Shown here: one piece after another, positions 1 to 11,013 of the stretch
How the letters are laid out: each line of letters opens with the position of its first letter
How positions within the stretch are numbered: the first letter of the stretch is position 1
NCBI GenBank assembly: GCA_029465975.1
Contig: CM055753.1
Span: forward strand, 505,535-569,534
Direction: 5' to 3'
DNA from: Dallia pectoralis
Lineage: Eukaryota > Chordata > Actinopteri > Esociformes > Umbridae
DNA: 64,000 nt
Notes under the pieces: model-generated
What the model was told of the DNA's origin: nothing
Database searches by the model: none
What the model saw: only the letters and a program-made list of their open reading frames with translations
Made by a program: the position numbers and the translations under genes

Positions 1-2280
1 CTTGTGAACACCTCCCAAGCAGACATTTCCAACTAATACCCATCCAAGGTCGAGTTTTGGGCGTAGGGAGCATCCCGAGGGCCATTCACCTGCCTGCGCA
101 CTTTATGAACTGTAAGGATGTCTCGCCCGAGGAGAAGCATGATAGGAGCTTTTGGTTCAATCTCTGGGATGAGGTGAGCCACTGACTTCAGGTGAGGGTG
201 ATTGACGGCAGCATCGGGTGTCGGGATCTCCGATCTGTTGTTGGGAATGTCATTACATTCCAAAAGAATTGGTAGAGGCAGACTGACTTTTCCGTCCATG
301 GATTCGATTTGGTAACCTAAAGCTTTTCTCCCCATGGTCTCTGTCACCCCAGAGCAGGTTCGGAGAGAATACGGAGAGGCAGGACCTTCGATATTAAAGG
401 CATCGAAGAACTCAGAGCGAGCTAGAGATCTATTGCTATGCTCGTCGATGATTGCGTAGACCTTCAATGCTCTTTCACAATGGGAGACAGGGTAGATCTT
501 AACGAGGCATATTTTAGAACATGATCTGTCACTCTGATCGCCGCCACAGACCTCGGTGCATCGAGTTGTGACTTCTGCGGATGCTGTAGAGTCATGCTCC
601 CCGCCATGCTCTGTAGGGAGGCATGGCTCCTTTATCCACGGTGCCGGTCCAGGGTGGAGGGCAGAGATATGCTTCTCACTACCGCACTCAAGGCACGTTG
701 TTGTGAACTTACAGCTCTTAGCCATGTGTTGTGTAGATGAGCAACATTTAAAGCAAATCCCTTTTTCCTTCAGGAATGCTTTGCGTTCCTCTAAAGGCAT
801 CTCACGGAAAGCCCTGCACTTCCGGAGTAGATGGGGTTTTTTATGGATAGGGCACTGTCTATCCGAATCCTCATTATTGCTAGTATGTCTGTCTGAGGCG
901 AGAGATGCTGTAGGAGAGATGTCTGTCTTGTGAACTGAGATTTCCTTCAGACTACTCAGTCTCCAAGGAGTCTTGTCTGCTTTAGGAAGGGCATCCGATT
1001 GGCCTGAGAAGTTAAAGCTTGGATCGTTCCTGATTTTAGCTTGTTGGGAGATGAAGTCGACAAAAACTTCGAAAGGGGAAGGAGACATGGTGCTGCTGTT
1101 TGTAGCTGAATCCGAGGGACAGCCACTTCTCCTGCAGGCTAAAGGGCAACTTTTGGACTAGAGGGTTTATTCCTCTTGAAGTGTCTAGGTATCGAAGGCC
1201 TGGAAGATCTCCGTCTGCCTTCGCTGCCCCCAATTCCATAAGGAGATCACCAAACTCGTGGAGTTTCGAATAATCTCTGTTGGAGATTTTGGGAAACTAT
1301 CGATACGTCGGAAAAGTGCATCTTCAATTACTTCGGGGCTCCATAGCGTGCATCCAGTCTATCCCATATCATCTTAAGTCCCCTGTCTGGGAGGTTAACA
1401 TGGACGGTCCTGATCCGCTTAGCATGCTCAGCTGATTCTTTCCCCAGCCACTTGACCAGCAGATCCATCTCCTCACTGCATGTCAGATCTAGGCCTCTGA
1501 CTGCATTCAGAAAGGACCGTTGCCAGGCTCTGTAGCTCTGTGGTTGGTCGTTGAATTGGATCAAACCTGTGGTGACCAGCTCACGGCGGGCCAGATATCT
1601 GACAAAGTCATTCATGTTTGATTGGTCATGGTGGAGGTATTGAGGAGCATGGCCAGCCACAGAGGGAGATAGATGATTGTTGTTCCCAGATCTTGGTCCA
1701 TATGTGCCATTGTGGTCTGGCATATCTGGAGTGAGCTGTGGGTTCCTAACTGTTACTCTGTTAGGTGCTGTAGAGCGGCGAAGGTCAGCGTCGGGTGGGC
1801 TACTCTCTGCCTTAAGGTGGGGGGTTTGGACGGGGCATACTATCGCTGGTTCTGTGTGTAGCCGCCTGGACTCGTCTTGAGAGAGTACTTGCGGTGCTGG
1901 TGCAAATTGTGTTTCATTTTGCTCGTTGGCCTGTTCAGCGACATATTCCCTGGTACGCTGAATTGGGTCGAGAGGAGTCGCTTCGAGTTGAAGCTTACAG
2001 CTGCTCCGATCACTGCCGTCGACGGCTGCCTCCAGGACCTCTGCTTCGGCCACAGCAGCGGCCGTTTCTTTTTCTAACGACAGCATGTCTATTGTTGCCT
2101 CTAATTTAGCTTTTTCTAATTTTAGAGACATTTCCTTTTTTGCATAAGGTAGACGTGCCTTGGCTGCCTCTGCTTTAGCACGAGCCATGGTGGCAGCAGC
2201 CTCGGTGGAAGAGGCTCTCGGCGTTTAGAAGAACATGAAGCTGAGGACCTAGTCCTGTGTGTGGATTCTTCCTTTTCCAT
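1..2280 (-). pseudogene. BEL/Pao LTR retrotransposon, broken gag and start of protease region (5' part, runs off left edge)
   Basis: Read on the minus strand this is the 5' half of a BEL/Pao-type polyprotein. The most upstream plausible ATG is at 2280. An alanine/lysine/glutamate-rich coiled-coil segment lies at about 2190-1950, then a capsid-like block rich in W, R and L ending near 1330. At about 755-640 there are two zinc knuckles, one CX2CX5HX4C and one CX2CX4HX4H, the arrangement usual in this family. The following block (about 480-50) resembles the DUF1758 retropepsin-like domain, with an LLLGRD motif near its end. The coding frame is interrupted by several apparent single-base frameshifts: near 2210-2222, near 1329, near 1291, near 1090 and near 45. 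The copy is therefore dead. It lies antisense to the host gene in a TRAPPC9 intron. Reverse transcriptase, RNase H and integrase would lie left of the window if they are still present. Confidence 0.85.
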
Positions 2281-3060
2281 GGTCTGTCTCCAGCGTATAC
2301 TGTGTTATCTTCTGCGAAGTAGCCGTTGTTTCACTGTGCCGCCCTCTATTATATGTGCTGAATATAACTTTGGCAGTAAGTTAAACACCTTCCGTTCATC
2401 AAAACTCTGAAGACAGTTGTCCGTTGTCCACAGGTTTATTGATTAGAAAAAGGGTGAAACTGAAAACAAATAGGACATAATCAAACTATGCATACTGTAA
2501 TACATTGTACACTGTAAACATACTTCTATCATGAATTCCTTTTACTCAAACAGGTTGACATATGCAAGTATCGACACAGTATCAAGTATCAACTACATTA
2601 ACTATGAACTTCTATTAGCCATAGACATAGTGCTGGATCTAAACAAATGTACCCAGATTAGTTTGATAACCTTTTATGTAGAACAATGCTTTTTTTATAA
2701 AAAATTATGAAGTACTAATATAGATAACATGAAAGATGATGTTATATACCAACGATGCTGCGAGAGGCATAAGATGTGAGCAGATGTTTGCTGATTGAAC
2801 AGGTAGTCTGGAAACGTGCACTTCTCTCTTCCATTGGTAATCACTTCCTGATTAAACTAAAATGGTAGGTTAAAGGTGAATCAGCTACTCACTTCCTGCC
2901 TTTCTTAAAGGAACCACTACCCATCATAAACATTGAATTTACATAGGAAAACACAATTAACTAAAAACTCTTGTAACAGAACACTCAGCGTCTTGATTGA
3001 CGTAGCATTCGAACTAGCAGATAGACTGCCCTGTGTAAAAATATAGCATCTCTGAGTTTC
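2281..3060 (-). other. Probable leader/5' LTR zone of the BEL/Pao element, boundaries unresolved
   Basis: In a minus-strand element the 5' LTR and primer-binding site should lie just to the right of gag. On the minus strand there is an AATAAA at 2434-2439, consistent with an LTR poly(A) signal. A TGTT (+ strand) near 2303 could be one LTR terminus. I could not identify a matching right end, a second LTR copy, a primer-binding site or a target-site duplication. The right limit given here is a guess. Confidence 0.3.
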
Positions 3061-5587
3061 TATGACTGGAAAATGGCCATTAATTGAGTGGTGATTCTTG
3101 GATGAGATCTATAATTCAGAATGAGAGTAGAGAGAGAAGATTATTCAGAGGGAAATCCCATTTATTTAGTATTGCTCAGTTGTCACAGTGCAAAGAGGAC
3201 TGAGTGGTGTGACTACTATGGCTGCCAGAGTCTCTCTCTGACCCCAATTGACATGTTGAGAATGAATGGAGATTTGCAGATGGTATCTTGAGTCCTTACT
3301 GTCAATCCACTAGAGCTTGAAACCTTATTTTCATCTTTATACTGCTGCTATAACGCTTTAAGATCAAATTAGTATCCATGACTAGCTGGATATCTGGATG
3401 TGTTGTTAATCTTTGTTAACCTTTTGGTGTTGACTACACACACATACATTAGAACAGTGTTATGCAACTACATCCATTTGAGGCTGATTTAGGATGAAGT
3501 GGGTTATTGAAGGGGATTTATCATAATTGTAATACACCACAATTTAGGCACAAACAGAGATTTTCTTTGTAAAGAATGTACACTGTACATGGTTCCAGAT
3601 GACTTCCAGATGCTCAGCAAGCACTTCACTGGATTTTAATCGGCCCCTCAATACCTCAAATACGGTCATCAGATGCTGATCATTTCAGTACTCTTCCACT
3701 GTGTTTGTAGTATTGCTTTTTTACTGGAAAATATATTGTTCCTGTCCATATAAATGGCTTCAAACCATTTTGACTGACCTGGCCTGAGACCTTTATACAG
3801 TACAAAACATACACATTAGACATTGAGTGTGTCTAGGTATTTGGAAGTAGTCTTGTGTCGATTTGGGACTCAATGGGTTGTCTAGCCTTAAACTACTAAT
3901 GGCTACAGTTATTATTGACTTCCTGAGATAAATACACAGCGTTAAGTATCAACGTTGTTGCTGCTTTTGATTTCATCTCAAACGATAGTGTGTGGTGGTT
4001 CATACTTGCTGTCAGGAAATAATGCAGTGTTCAGTCTCAACCTGTAGTTGTTTTCCCTGTCTCATATCTGCTCTGCTGACACAAAGGCAGTGTTTACTGT
4101 TCCCCACAGCCTCGCGCACACATTATCTGGGATAAAAATAGCAACACATTGGCAGCACTCTAAATCCAAGCAGCCCAAACCTAATTACGCATATTTCATT
4201 TCACGTAGGAGTGAGGAGCGGGGATGACATATTGTCACACATGGTGCCTGAGCAGCCGCTGTGGAATCAGCACATATTGATCCTGGAGCCTTACGATTGA
4301 CCAACAGTCTGTGTTTCATTGATCCACTTCTTGTCTTTCTCGCTGCCTTCCTCTTCTACCTGGTAGACCACCATTTTGACCTCCACCTGCTTTACTTCAG
4401 ACACCAACGCCCACAGGACTAGCCTATCCAGTGGTCATTGCTGTTTTGGACTCAAGGTTTTGGATAATAATATCATTATGCCTCTTATGCAGATATGTAT
4501 ACGGGCACACAGTCAGATGATTTGATCGTCTGCTGTAATTCTAAACAGAGAAATGATAATACCGCCGGTCACTAGGTTCATCCTGCTCTGGCAGGTTCAA
4601 AAGGCCGAACTGCTAAAGACTTCAGCGTGGCATAGTGATATCTGGTGATGTCTGCTCTGGCAGGACCAGCGGAAAAAACGGACATTAGGAGCACTTGTCT
4701 TTCACATCAAAGGTGTTGGTCCTTTCATCAGGGCCAATGTCCTAGCTGTTGTAGAAAGCTATTTCTCTTTTTTCAGTCTTTCACACCAACGCTCCTCTGA
4801 ACAGAGACACATTTATAAGTTGGGAGAATGATGGTGTGCTTGTAGTCCCTTCCTTAATGTATGTAGTCTCCAGGACAGCAGGGTTCATATTAACATGATC
4901 ATGACATGGATCACCTCCATCTACCCCCATGTGCTTTATGGTAAAGAGAGACCGTTTGCTCAATTGGTTCCAATCCTCTCATTTCTGGAAAAGCTGCATT
5001 TTCATCCTCTGCACAATCGAACTACATTCCTCTTCTTATATGTCCTCAACCATTCTACCCTGGTTTCTTTCTTGCATCTCCTAATTTCACTATTAATGGA
5101 GGGATAATTAGAGGCTGTCTCTATCCATAATAAAGTGTCAGAGTAATTAGAAGAAAATGTTTTTAACAGTTGCATCCATGTTTCTGAACATTCTCTTTGT
5201 CTCTGCTGGAGAATATGATTAACACAGCGGGGCGGAGACAACTGATTTATTCTCTGTGTCATTAGCAGGCCGTTAGTCATGAAGGATAGAGCAGCTCAGC
5301 CAATCAGGAGACATGCCCATAATGTAGAACAGGGGTTTGATAGCACAGCCACCCTTACAGGAGTTCTCAATGGCAGAAGATATGGGAAGTGTTCTGGCCA
5401 GACTGACTGACTGGGCATCTATAGATCTAAATGTAAAGAAAGCAACATTAAATGTGTCCTGCTCCAGAAATGATCAAACGCCTTCCCAGACCAATCAGTG
5501 TGCCTCGCTGTATGTGTTCTAAAGGATGATATTGCGCCCTGGAGGATGACTGATGTATTATAGACTGAAAAGTGTTTGTGGATGTTT
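3061..5587. other. Intronic sequence upstream of the first visible TRAPPC9 exon, no gene seen
   Basis: This stretch is AT-rich unique-looking sequence. The ORFs are short (at most about 90 codons) and show no recognisable domain or splice-bounded homology. I see no convincing exon, RNA gene or transposon end. Confidence 0.5.
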
Positions 5588-5836
5588 GGGTTTACTAGAC
5601 AATAGGGTTTACTGGACGGTAGGGTTTACTGGACGGTAGGGTTTACTGGACGGTAGGGTTTACTGGACGGTAGGGTTTACTGGAGGGTAGGGTTTACTGG
5701 ACGGTAGGGTTTACTGGACGGTAGGGTTTACTGGACGGTAGGGTTTACTGGACGGTAGGGTTTACTGGACGGTAGGGTTTACTGGACGGTAGGGTTTACT
5801 GGACGGTAGGGTTAACTGGACGTTTAGGGTTTTACT
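5588..5836 (+). repeat. 17-bp minisatellite, about 14 copies
   Basis: Tandem copies of TAGGGTTTACTGGACGG. They are nearly identical in the core and degenerate at both ends (ACTAGACAA at the left, GTTAACTGGACGTT at the right). The embedded TAGGGTTTA resembles a telomeric motif, but the 17-bp period rules out true telomere repeat. Confidence 0.95.
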
Positions 5837-6583
5837 AGTCCATTATTCATGGATATAGATTTTTTAAAAAAATTATGTGGGCATAGCAGATATAGGAGAA
5901 AAGTGCTTTAAAGCTGTCAGCTTAAGTTACTGTTTTTCACGAAGGGCTTAATAGCAGACTATCCATTAAGGCAGACCTTAAGGTTGTCAAGTTTGGTCTT
6001 TTTAAGGTCTTCTTAGGTATTTGGGACACTGAACTCAAAATTGCAACATTTGCACAAAACACAGTTGAAATGCAACCTAGGAGTTAACCTGTTTTTTGTT
6101 TTTGATAGGATACAAAGAATGTTGGTTTATTCCATGAACACTTTATGTATGTTTTGTCCAAATCTGCCTAGAGGTGTGAGATTGTGTGTGATAGAGGATT
6201 CTATGCATGTACACAATCTGTAGTTGCCACCTAGATTGCATTGCATGTGACGTTACATTATTCAATACAACCAACAGAGTTTTCCTCTCCTTACAAGGAA
6301 CATTTGCCCATAGGCTAATGTCTGTAAATCATATATTAACATGCTATGTCTTTTCCATATTGTCTAGGTTAGCAAACCTGTTGCATTGCTGCTTGTCTAT
6401 GTGTGGTAGCTGCTTATCTGTATTTGTGTGTTTTGATTCCTCGTTCCAATAAAACAATAGAATAGGCTTGGCACAACTGAATGCTTTGTTTAAATACTTT
6501 AATATAGAAATGTATGTTTTCTGTCGTCCAGTATGCATGCACATCTGTGTTTCTTTGGTTCTAACCCTGTTCTCTCTCCCCAG
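5837..6583 (+). other. 3' end of a TRAPPC9 intron with polypyrimidine tract and acceptor
   Basis: No coding sequence. The last 25 bases form a pyrimidine-rich tract ending in CTCTCTCCCCAG (AG at 6582-6583), the acceptor for the exon starting at 6584. Confidence 0.7.
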
Positions 6584-6694
6584 TACCCGTCAGTGCCACC
6601 TGCTGCTGGACGTGTTCAACTCAACAGAACACGAGCTGACCGTCAGTGCCCAGAACAACCAGGGCCTTGTGCTGCACGCCTCAGAGTGTCAGAG
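6584..6694 (+). CDS. trappc9: TRAPPC9 internal exon (first visible)
   Basis: This 111-bp exon supplies the last base of a split codon, 36 full codons and two bases of the next codon. It is bounded by ...TCTCCCCAG before 6584 and GTATGG from 6695. The product begins TRQCHLLLDVFNSTEHELTV and ends in HASECQ plus a split arginine. I recognise this as the C-terminal half of TRAPPC9/NIBP, where the LLLDVFNSTEHELTV core and the ECQR junction are strongly conserved in vertebrates. TRAPPC9 is a large subunit of the TRAPPII complex, which tethers vesicles and activates Rab GTPases at the Golgi. It was also described as binding NIK and IKK-beta in NF-kappaB signalling. The frame joins exactly to the exon at 26171 (AG + G = Arg, then MAIQVDKF). 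Recognition is from memory, not a database search. Confidence 0.93.
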
Positions 6695-8306
6695 GTATGG
6701 GACTTTAAGCAGTGTGTTCCCTTTACATTTAATTTTCCGTGTGTTCTATATCGTTCTGGCTGGTTGGTCAGGGTCAACAGTAGCCTGGGTATGGACTATG
6801 GGTTAGTGCCTAGATGTCAGCTCAGTCCTACTTACTTACAGTAACTGTTGACCTCTGTCTCATCGCACTCTGTGTTAGTCTATAATCTCAGTCTCTGTGT
6901 TTCTCCACTTGTCAATAGACTGCTTTATGGCTGTGAAAAGCCATTTATCATTTGGTCATTTACCAGTAAACTGCCTTTTCAAAAGCGTCATTTACTACGG
7001 CAGCAGGTCATTTCACTGGATTTGTTTCTTACACTAAAGGGAAAGCTCCACCAGCAGCTGGCTGCAGGGCTAAACATGCATTTATTGCATTTGGTTCTAG
7101 AGATATGTTCCACTTTGTTTCTCATGAGCATCTGGACGTCTCCTCTTCTTCATACTCCTTCACATCGCTTTACTCATCCAAGGTCTGATCTCTTTTCCCC
7201 TGCCTCTGTTTCTCCTTTCTCTTCATCATACCGCCGATACTATGAAAAGTATTGAGTTACAATTCCTGTCACATCTTTCTCTGAGGTCTGTCGGCCTACT
7301 ATGACTAGAGGAGTGAGTGAGTGAGTGAGTCTTCAAAGCCGTCCTATACAGTGGAGTACTTTGATATTCTGTGTACAGGAGGGAGCATTAGGTGAAGTCT
7401 GTATTTGTTCTATTCAGCCATAGCCAAACATTGAACTTGTTACCTAATATTTCCATTAAATATCGTTATGAAATATCAATACTTGGAAATTATACTTATA
7501 AATGAAACAATAGTTTGGGTCCTCTTTTTATTTATATGACTGTGCAACTTTGGTTAAATGTTTACCTAGCTAATAACCTACACGGCTGACTCACGTTAAG
7601 TCCATTATGCTGTTTAAAATAGTTAAACTTTTCCAGGGAAGTCAACCTTTCTTCCCAACTAGAAAGAATGAGGAATGAGGCAGGTCTTATGGAATAGTTG
7701 CTCTGCCTCCTGAAAGTTTCTTAGTGTTCAAGAGTTTAATTAAAAATGTGCTCACGTTCCAGCGCACAGGTCAGTGATGTGTTTTTAATCGCTGGTATTA
7801 CAGCTGCAGTGTAAACAAAGCTCTCTGAATCCCACCTGAGCCTCTTTACATTAGAACAGGTACTGAAGCCCTGGTTTCTGTAAGATACAAGGGGCTTTCT
7901 ATAAATAAAGTGCCCTTTCTGTGACTCCTATCCGGAGGGTTTAAACTACATTCCCCTTTCCCCATAATGTGCTTTAAGAGGGAGGTTAGGAGTAAAGGAA
8001 TCAGGTAGAGAATCTAATTTCTAAGATTGACCAGGGGTTTGTATCCAGAACGCTGCAGGATTCCCAGGGGCATAGAGCCAATTGGCACTAGTTTATGTTC
8101 ACTTCTGAACAATAAAAATATAAATGTGTCTTGGAAATCTATCAGATTAGGCTTCATTGTTGTATGCTTAGTATAATGACAAACAGATATATGACACAAA
8201 TATTCGCTAACGTTGTGTTTTAGGTCACATAACATTCAACCAATTGTTTTTAAATCAATACACTTTGTCTATTCTAACATAGCCACATGGAAATAAATAG
8301 CAAATA
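6695..8306 (+). other. 5' part of the 19.5-kb TRAPPC9 intron
   Basis: The intron opens with the donor GTATGG at 6695. No exon, RNA gene or clear repeat is visible before the Tc1 element, apart from a short GAGT tetranucleotide run at 7312-7330. Confidence 0.6.
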
Positions 8307-9512
8307 CACTCACCTAAAGGATTATTAGGAACACCTGTTCAATTTCTCATTAATGCAATTATCTAAGTAACCAATCACATGGTTGCTTCAATGCATTTAG
8401 GAGTGTGGTCCTGGTCAAGACAATCTCCTGAACTCCAAACTGAATGTCAGAATGGGAAAGAAAGGTAATTTAAGCAGTTTTGAGCATGGCATGGTTGTTG
8501 GTGCCAGACGGGCCGGTCTGAGTATTTCACAATCTGCTCAGTTACTGGGATTTTCACGCACAACCATTTCTAGGGTTTACAAAGAATGGTGTGAAAATGG
8601 AAAAACATCCAGTATGCGGCAGTCCTGTGGGCTAAAATGATGCTAGAGGCCAGAGGAGAATGGGCCGACTGATTCAAGCTGATAGAAGAGCAACTTTGAC
8701 TGTAATAACCACTCGTTACAACCGAGGTATGCAGCAAAGCATTTGTGAAGCCACAACACGCACAACCTTGAGGCGGATGGGGTACAACATCAGAAGACCC
8801 CACCGGGTACCAGTCATCTCCACTACAAATAGGAAAAAGAGGCTACAATTTGCATGAGATCACCAAAATTGGACAGTTAAAGACTGGAAAGATGTTGCCT
8901 GGTCTGATGAGTCTCGATTTCTGTTGAGACATTCAGATGGTAGAGTCAGAATTTGGCAGAAACACAATGATAACATGGATCCATCATGCCTTGTTACCAC
9001 TGTGCAGGCTGATGGTGGTGGTGTAATGGTGTGGGGATGTTTTCTTGGCACACTTTAGGCCCCTTAGTGCCAATTGAGCATCGTTTAAATGCCACGGCCT
9101 ACCTGAGCATTGTTTCTGACCATGTCCATCCCTTTATGACCACCATGTACCCATCCTCTGATGGCTACTTCCAGCAGGATAATGCACCATGTCACAAAGC
9201 TCAAATCATTTCAAATTGGTTTATTGAACATGACAATGAGTTCACTGTACTGAAATGGCCCCCACAGTCAGCAGATCTCAACCCAATAGAGCATCTTTGG
9301 GATGTGGTGGAACGGGAGCTTCGTGCCCTGGATGTGCATCCCACAAATCTCCAACTGCAAGATGCTATCCTATCAATATGGGCCAACATTTCTAAAGAAT
9401 GCTTTCAGCACCTTGTTGAATCAATGCCACATAGAATTAAGGCAGTTCTGAAGGCGAAAGGTGGTCAAACACAGTATTAGTGTGGTGTTCCTAATAATCA
9501 TTGAGGTGAGTG
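8307..9512 (+). mobile_element. Tc1/mariner DNA transposon (DD36E type), full length but inactive
   Basis: The element is 1206 bp. Its 29-bp terminal inverted repeats, 8307-8335 and 9484-9512, differ at only three positions. Both outer ends read CACTCACCT inward, and both inner parts read GATTATTAGGAACACC. A TA dinucleotide precedes the left end. The right flank is TT, so the expected TA target duplication is decayed on that side. The interior codes for a broken transposase on the + strand. Confidence 0.95.
8452..9480 (+). pseudogene. Tc1/mariner transposase, inactivated
   Basis: The reading frame starts MGKKGNLSSFEHG with an N-terminal helix-turn-helix region containing SISQSAQLLGFSRTTISRVY. 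The catalytic DDE residues are visible as D in WSDESRF (8906-8908), D in QQDNAPCH (9178-9180) and E in LNPIEHLW (9289-9291). Thirty-six residues separate the second D from the E, so the catalytic signature is DD36E rather than the DD34E of classical Tc1. The gene is broken. The first frame stops at 8638-8640, the middle part (about 8641-9050) continues in another frame and contains a TGA at 8857-8859, and the last part (from about 9031, ending TAG at 9478-9480) returns to the first frame. It cannot make active enzyme. Confidence 0.93.
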
Positions 9513-9814
9513 TTTGTTTCATATAGTGCATTACTTTTGCATGGTTCAATGTTTATCCATGCTGGTTTAGCAGGATAAATACAGCCATAGTAGAATATGG
9601 CGTTTGCTACGCCAGGACTGTGGGTGGTCATTAAGAAATGTATCATAATGTATGCTCTGGATAAGTGTGTCTACTAAATGAACTAAATGTTATTAAAAAC
9701 GTACTCTCTCAATTTCAGCCATGGCTATTGCTTTCAATAGTGCTTCATCTGATTAATGGGGTGTCAGATGACAAATATAGTTAGGTGGGAGATTATAGAT
9801 GGCTGTATGAGGTT
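9513..9814. other. Intronic spacer between Tc1 element and 27-bp array
   Basis: About 300 bp of AT-rich sequence with no gene or repeat that I can identify. Confidence 0.5.
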
Positions 9815-11013
9815 GGTGTGAGGTGAGTGTTCTGAAAATAGGGGGGGTGAGGTGGGTGTTCTGAAAAGGGGGTGAGGTGGGTGTTCTGATAATAGGGGGT
9901 GAGGTGGGTGTTCTGATAATGGGTGTTCTGATAAAGGGGGGGTGAGGTGGGTGTTCTGATAATAGGGGGTGAGGGGTGAGGTGGGTGTTCTGATAAATAG
10001 GTGGGGGGTGAGGTGGGTGTTCTGATAATAGGGGGTGAGGTGGGTGTTCTGATAATAGGGGGTGAGGTGGGTGTTCTGATAATAGGTGGGGGTGAGGGGG
10101 TGGGTGTTCTGATAATAGGGGGTGAGGTGGGTGTTCTGATAATAGGGGGTGAGGTGGGTGTTCTGAAAATAGGGGGTGTTCTGATAATAGGGGGTGGGTG
10201 TTCTGATAATAGGGGGGTGAGGTGGGTGTTCTGATAATAGGGGGGTGAGGTGGGTGTTCTGATAATAAGGGGGTGTGAGGTGGGTGTTCTGATAATAGGT
10301 GGGGGGTGAGGTGGGTGTTCTGATAATAGGGGGTGAGGTGGGTGTTCTGATAATAGGGGGGTGAGGTGGGTGTTCTGATAATAGGGGGGTGAGGTGGGTT
10401 CTGATAAGGGGGGTGAGGTGGGTGTTCTGATAATAGGGGGTGAGGTGGGTGTTCTGATAATAGGGGGGTGTGAGGTGGGTGTTCTGATAATAGGGGGTGA
10501 GGTGGGTGTTCTGATAATAGGGGGTGAGGTGGGTGTTCTGGGGGGGTGAGGTGGGTGTTCTGATAATATGGGGGTGAGGTGGGTGTTCTGATAATGGGGG
10601 TGAGGTGGGTGTTCTGATAATAGGGGGTGAGGTGGGGGTGTGAGGTGGGTGTTCTGATAATAGGGGGTGAGGTGGGTGTTCTGATAATAGGGGGTGAGGT
10701 GGGTGTTCTGATAATAGGGGGTGAGGTGGGTGTTCTGATAATAGGTGGGGTGAGGTGGGTGTTCTGATAATAGGGGGTGAGGTGGGTGTTCTGATAATAG
10801 GGGGTGGGGAGGTGGGTGGGTTCTGATAATAGGGGGTGAGGTGGGTGTTCTGATAATAGGGGGTGAGGTGGGTGTTCTGATAATAGGGGGTGAGGTGGGT
10901 GTTCTGATAATAGGTGGGTGTTCTGGGGGGGGGTGGGTGTTCTGATAATAGGGGGTGAGGTGGGTGTTCTGATAATAGGGGGTGAGGTGGGTGTTCTGAT
11001 AATAGGGGGGGTG
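9815..11013 (+). repeat. 27-bp minisatellite, array 1 (about 44 copies, indel-rich)
   Basis: The unit has the core GAGGTGGGTGTTCTGATAAT followed by AGGGGGT. Copies vary in G-run length, and some are truncated or fused, giving a ragged array. It is open on the minus strand in all three frames because indels keep shifting between stop-free frames, so it yields proline/histidine-rich pseudo-proteins of 410-448 codons. I regard these as artefacts. The G-rich strand is the + (sense) strand. Confidence 0.97.

Noticed and set aside
556..933. 125-codon + strand ORF within the BEL/Pao region
   Set aside because: It is antisense to the recognisable zinc-knuckle gag sequence and is a shadow frame.
5588..5836. 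Interstitial telomere
   Set aside because: TAGGGTTTA occurs once per 17-bp unit and is not tandem TTAGGG.
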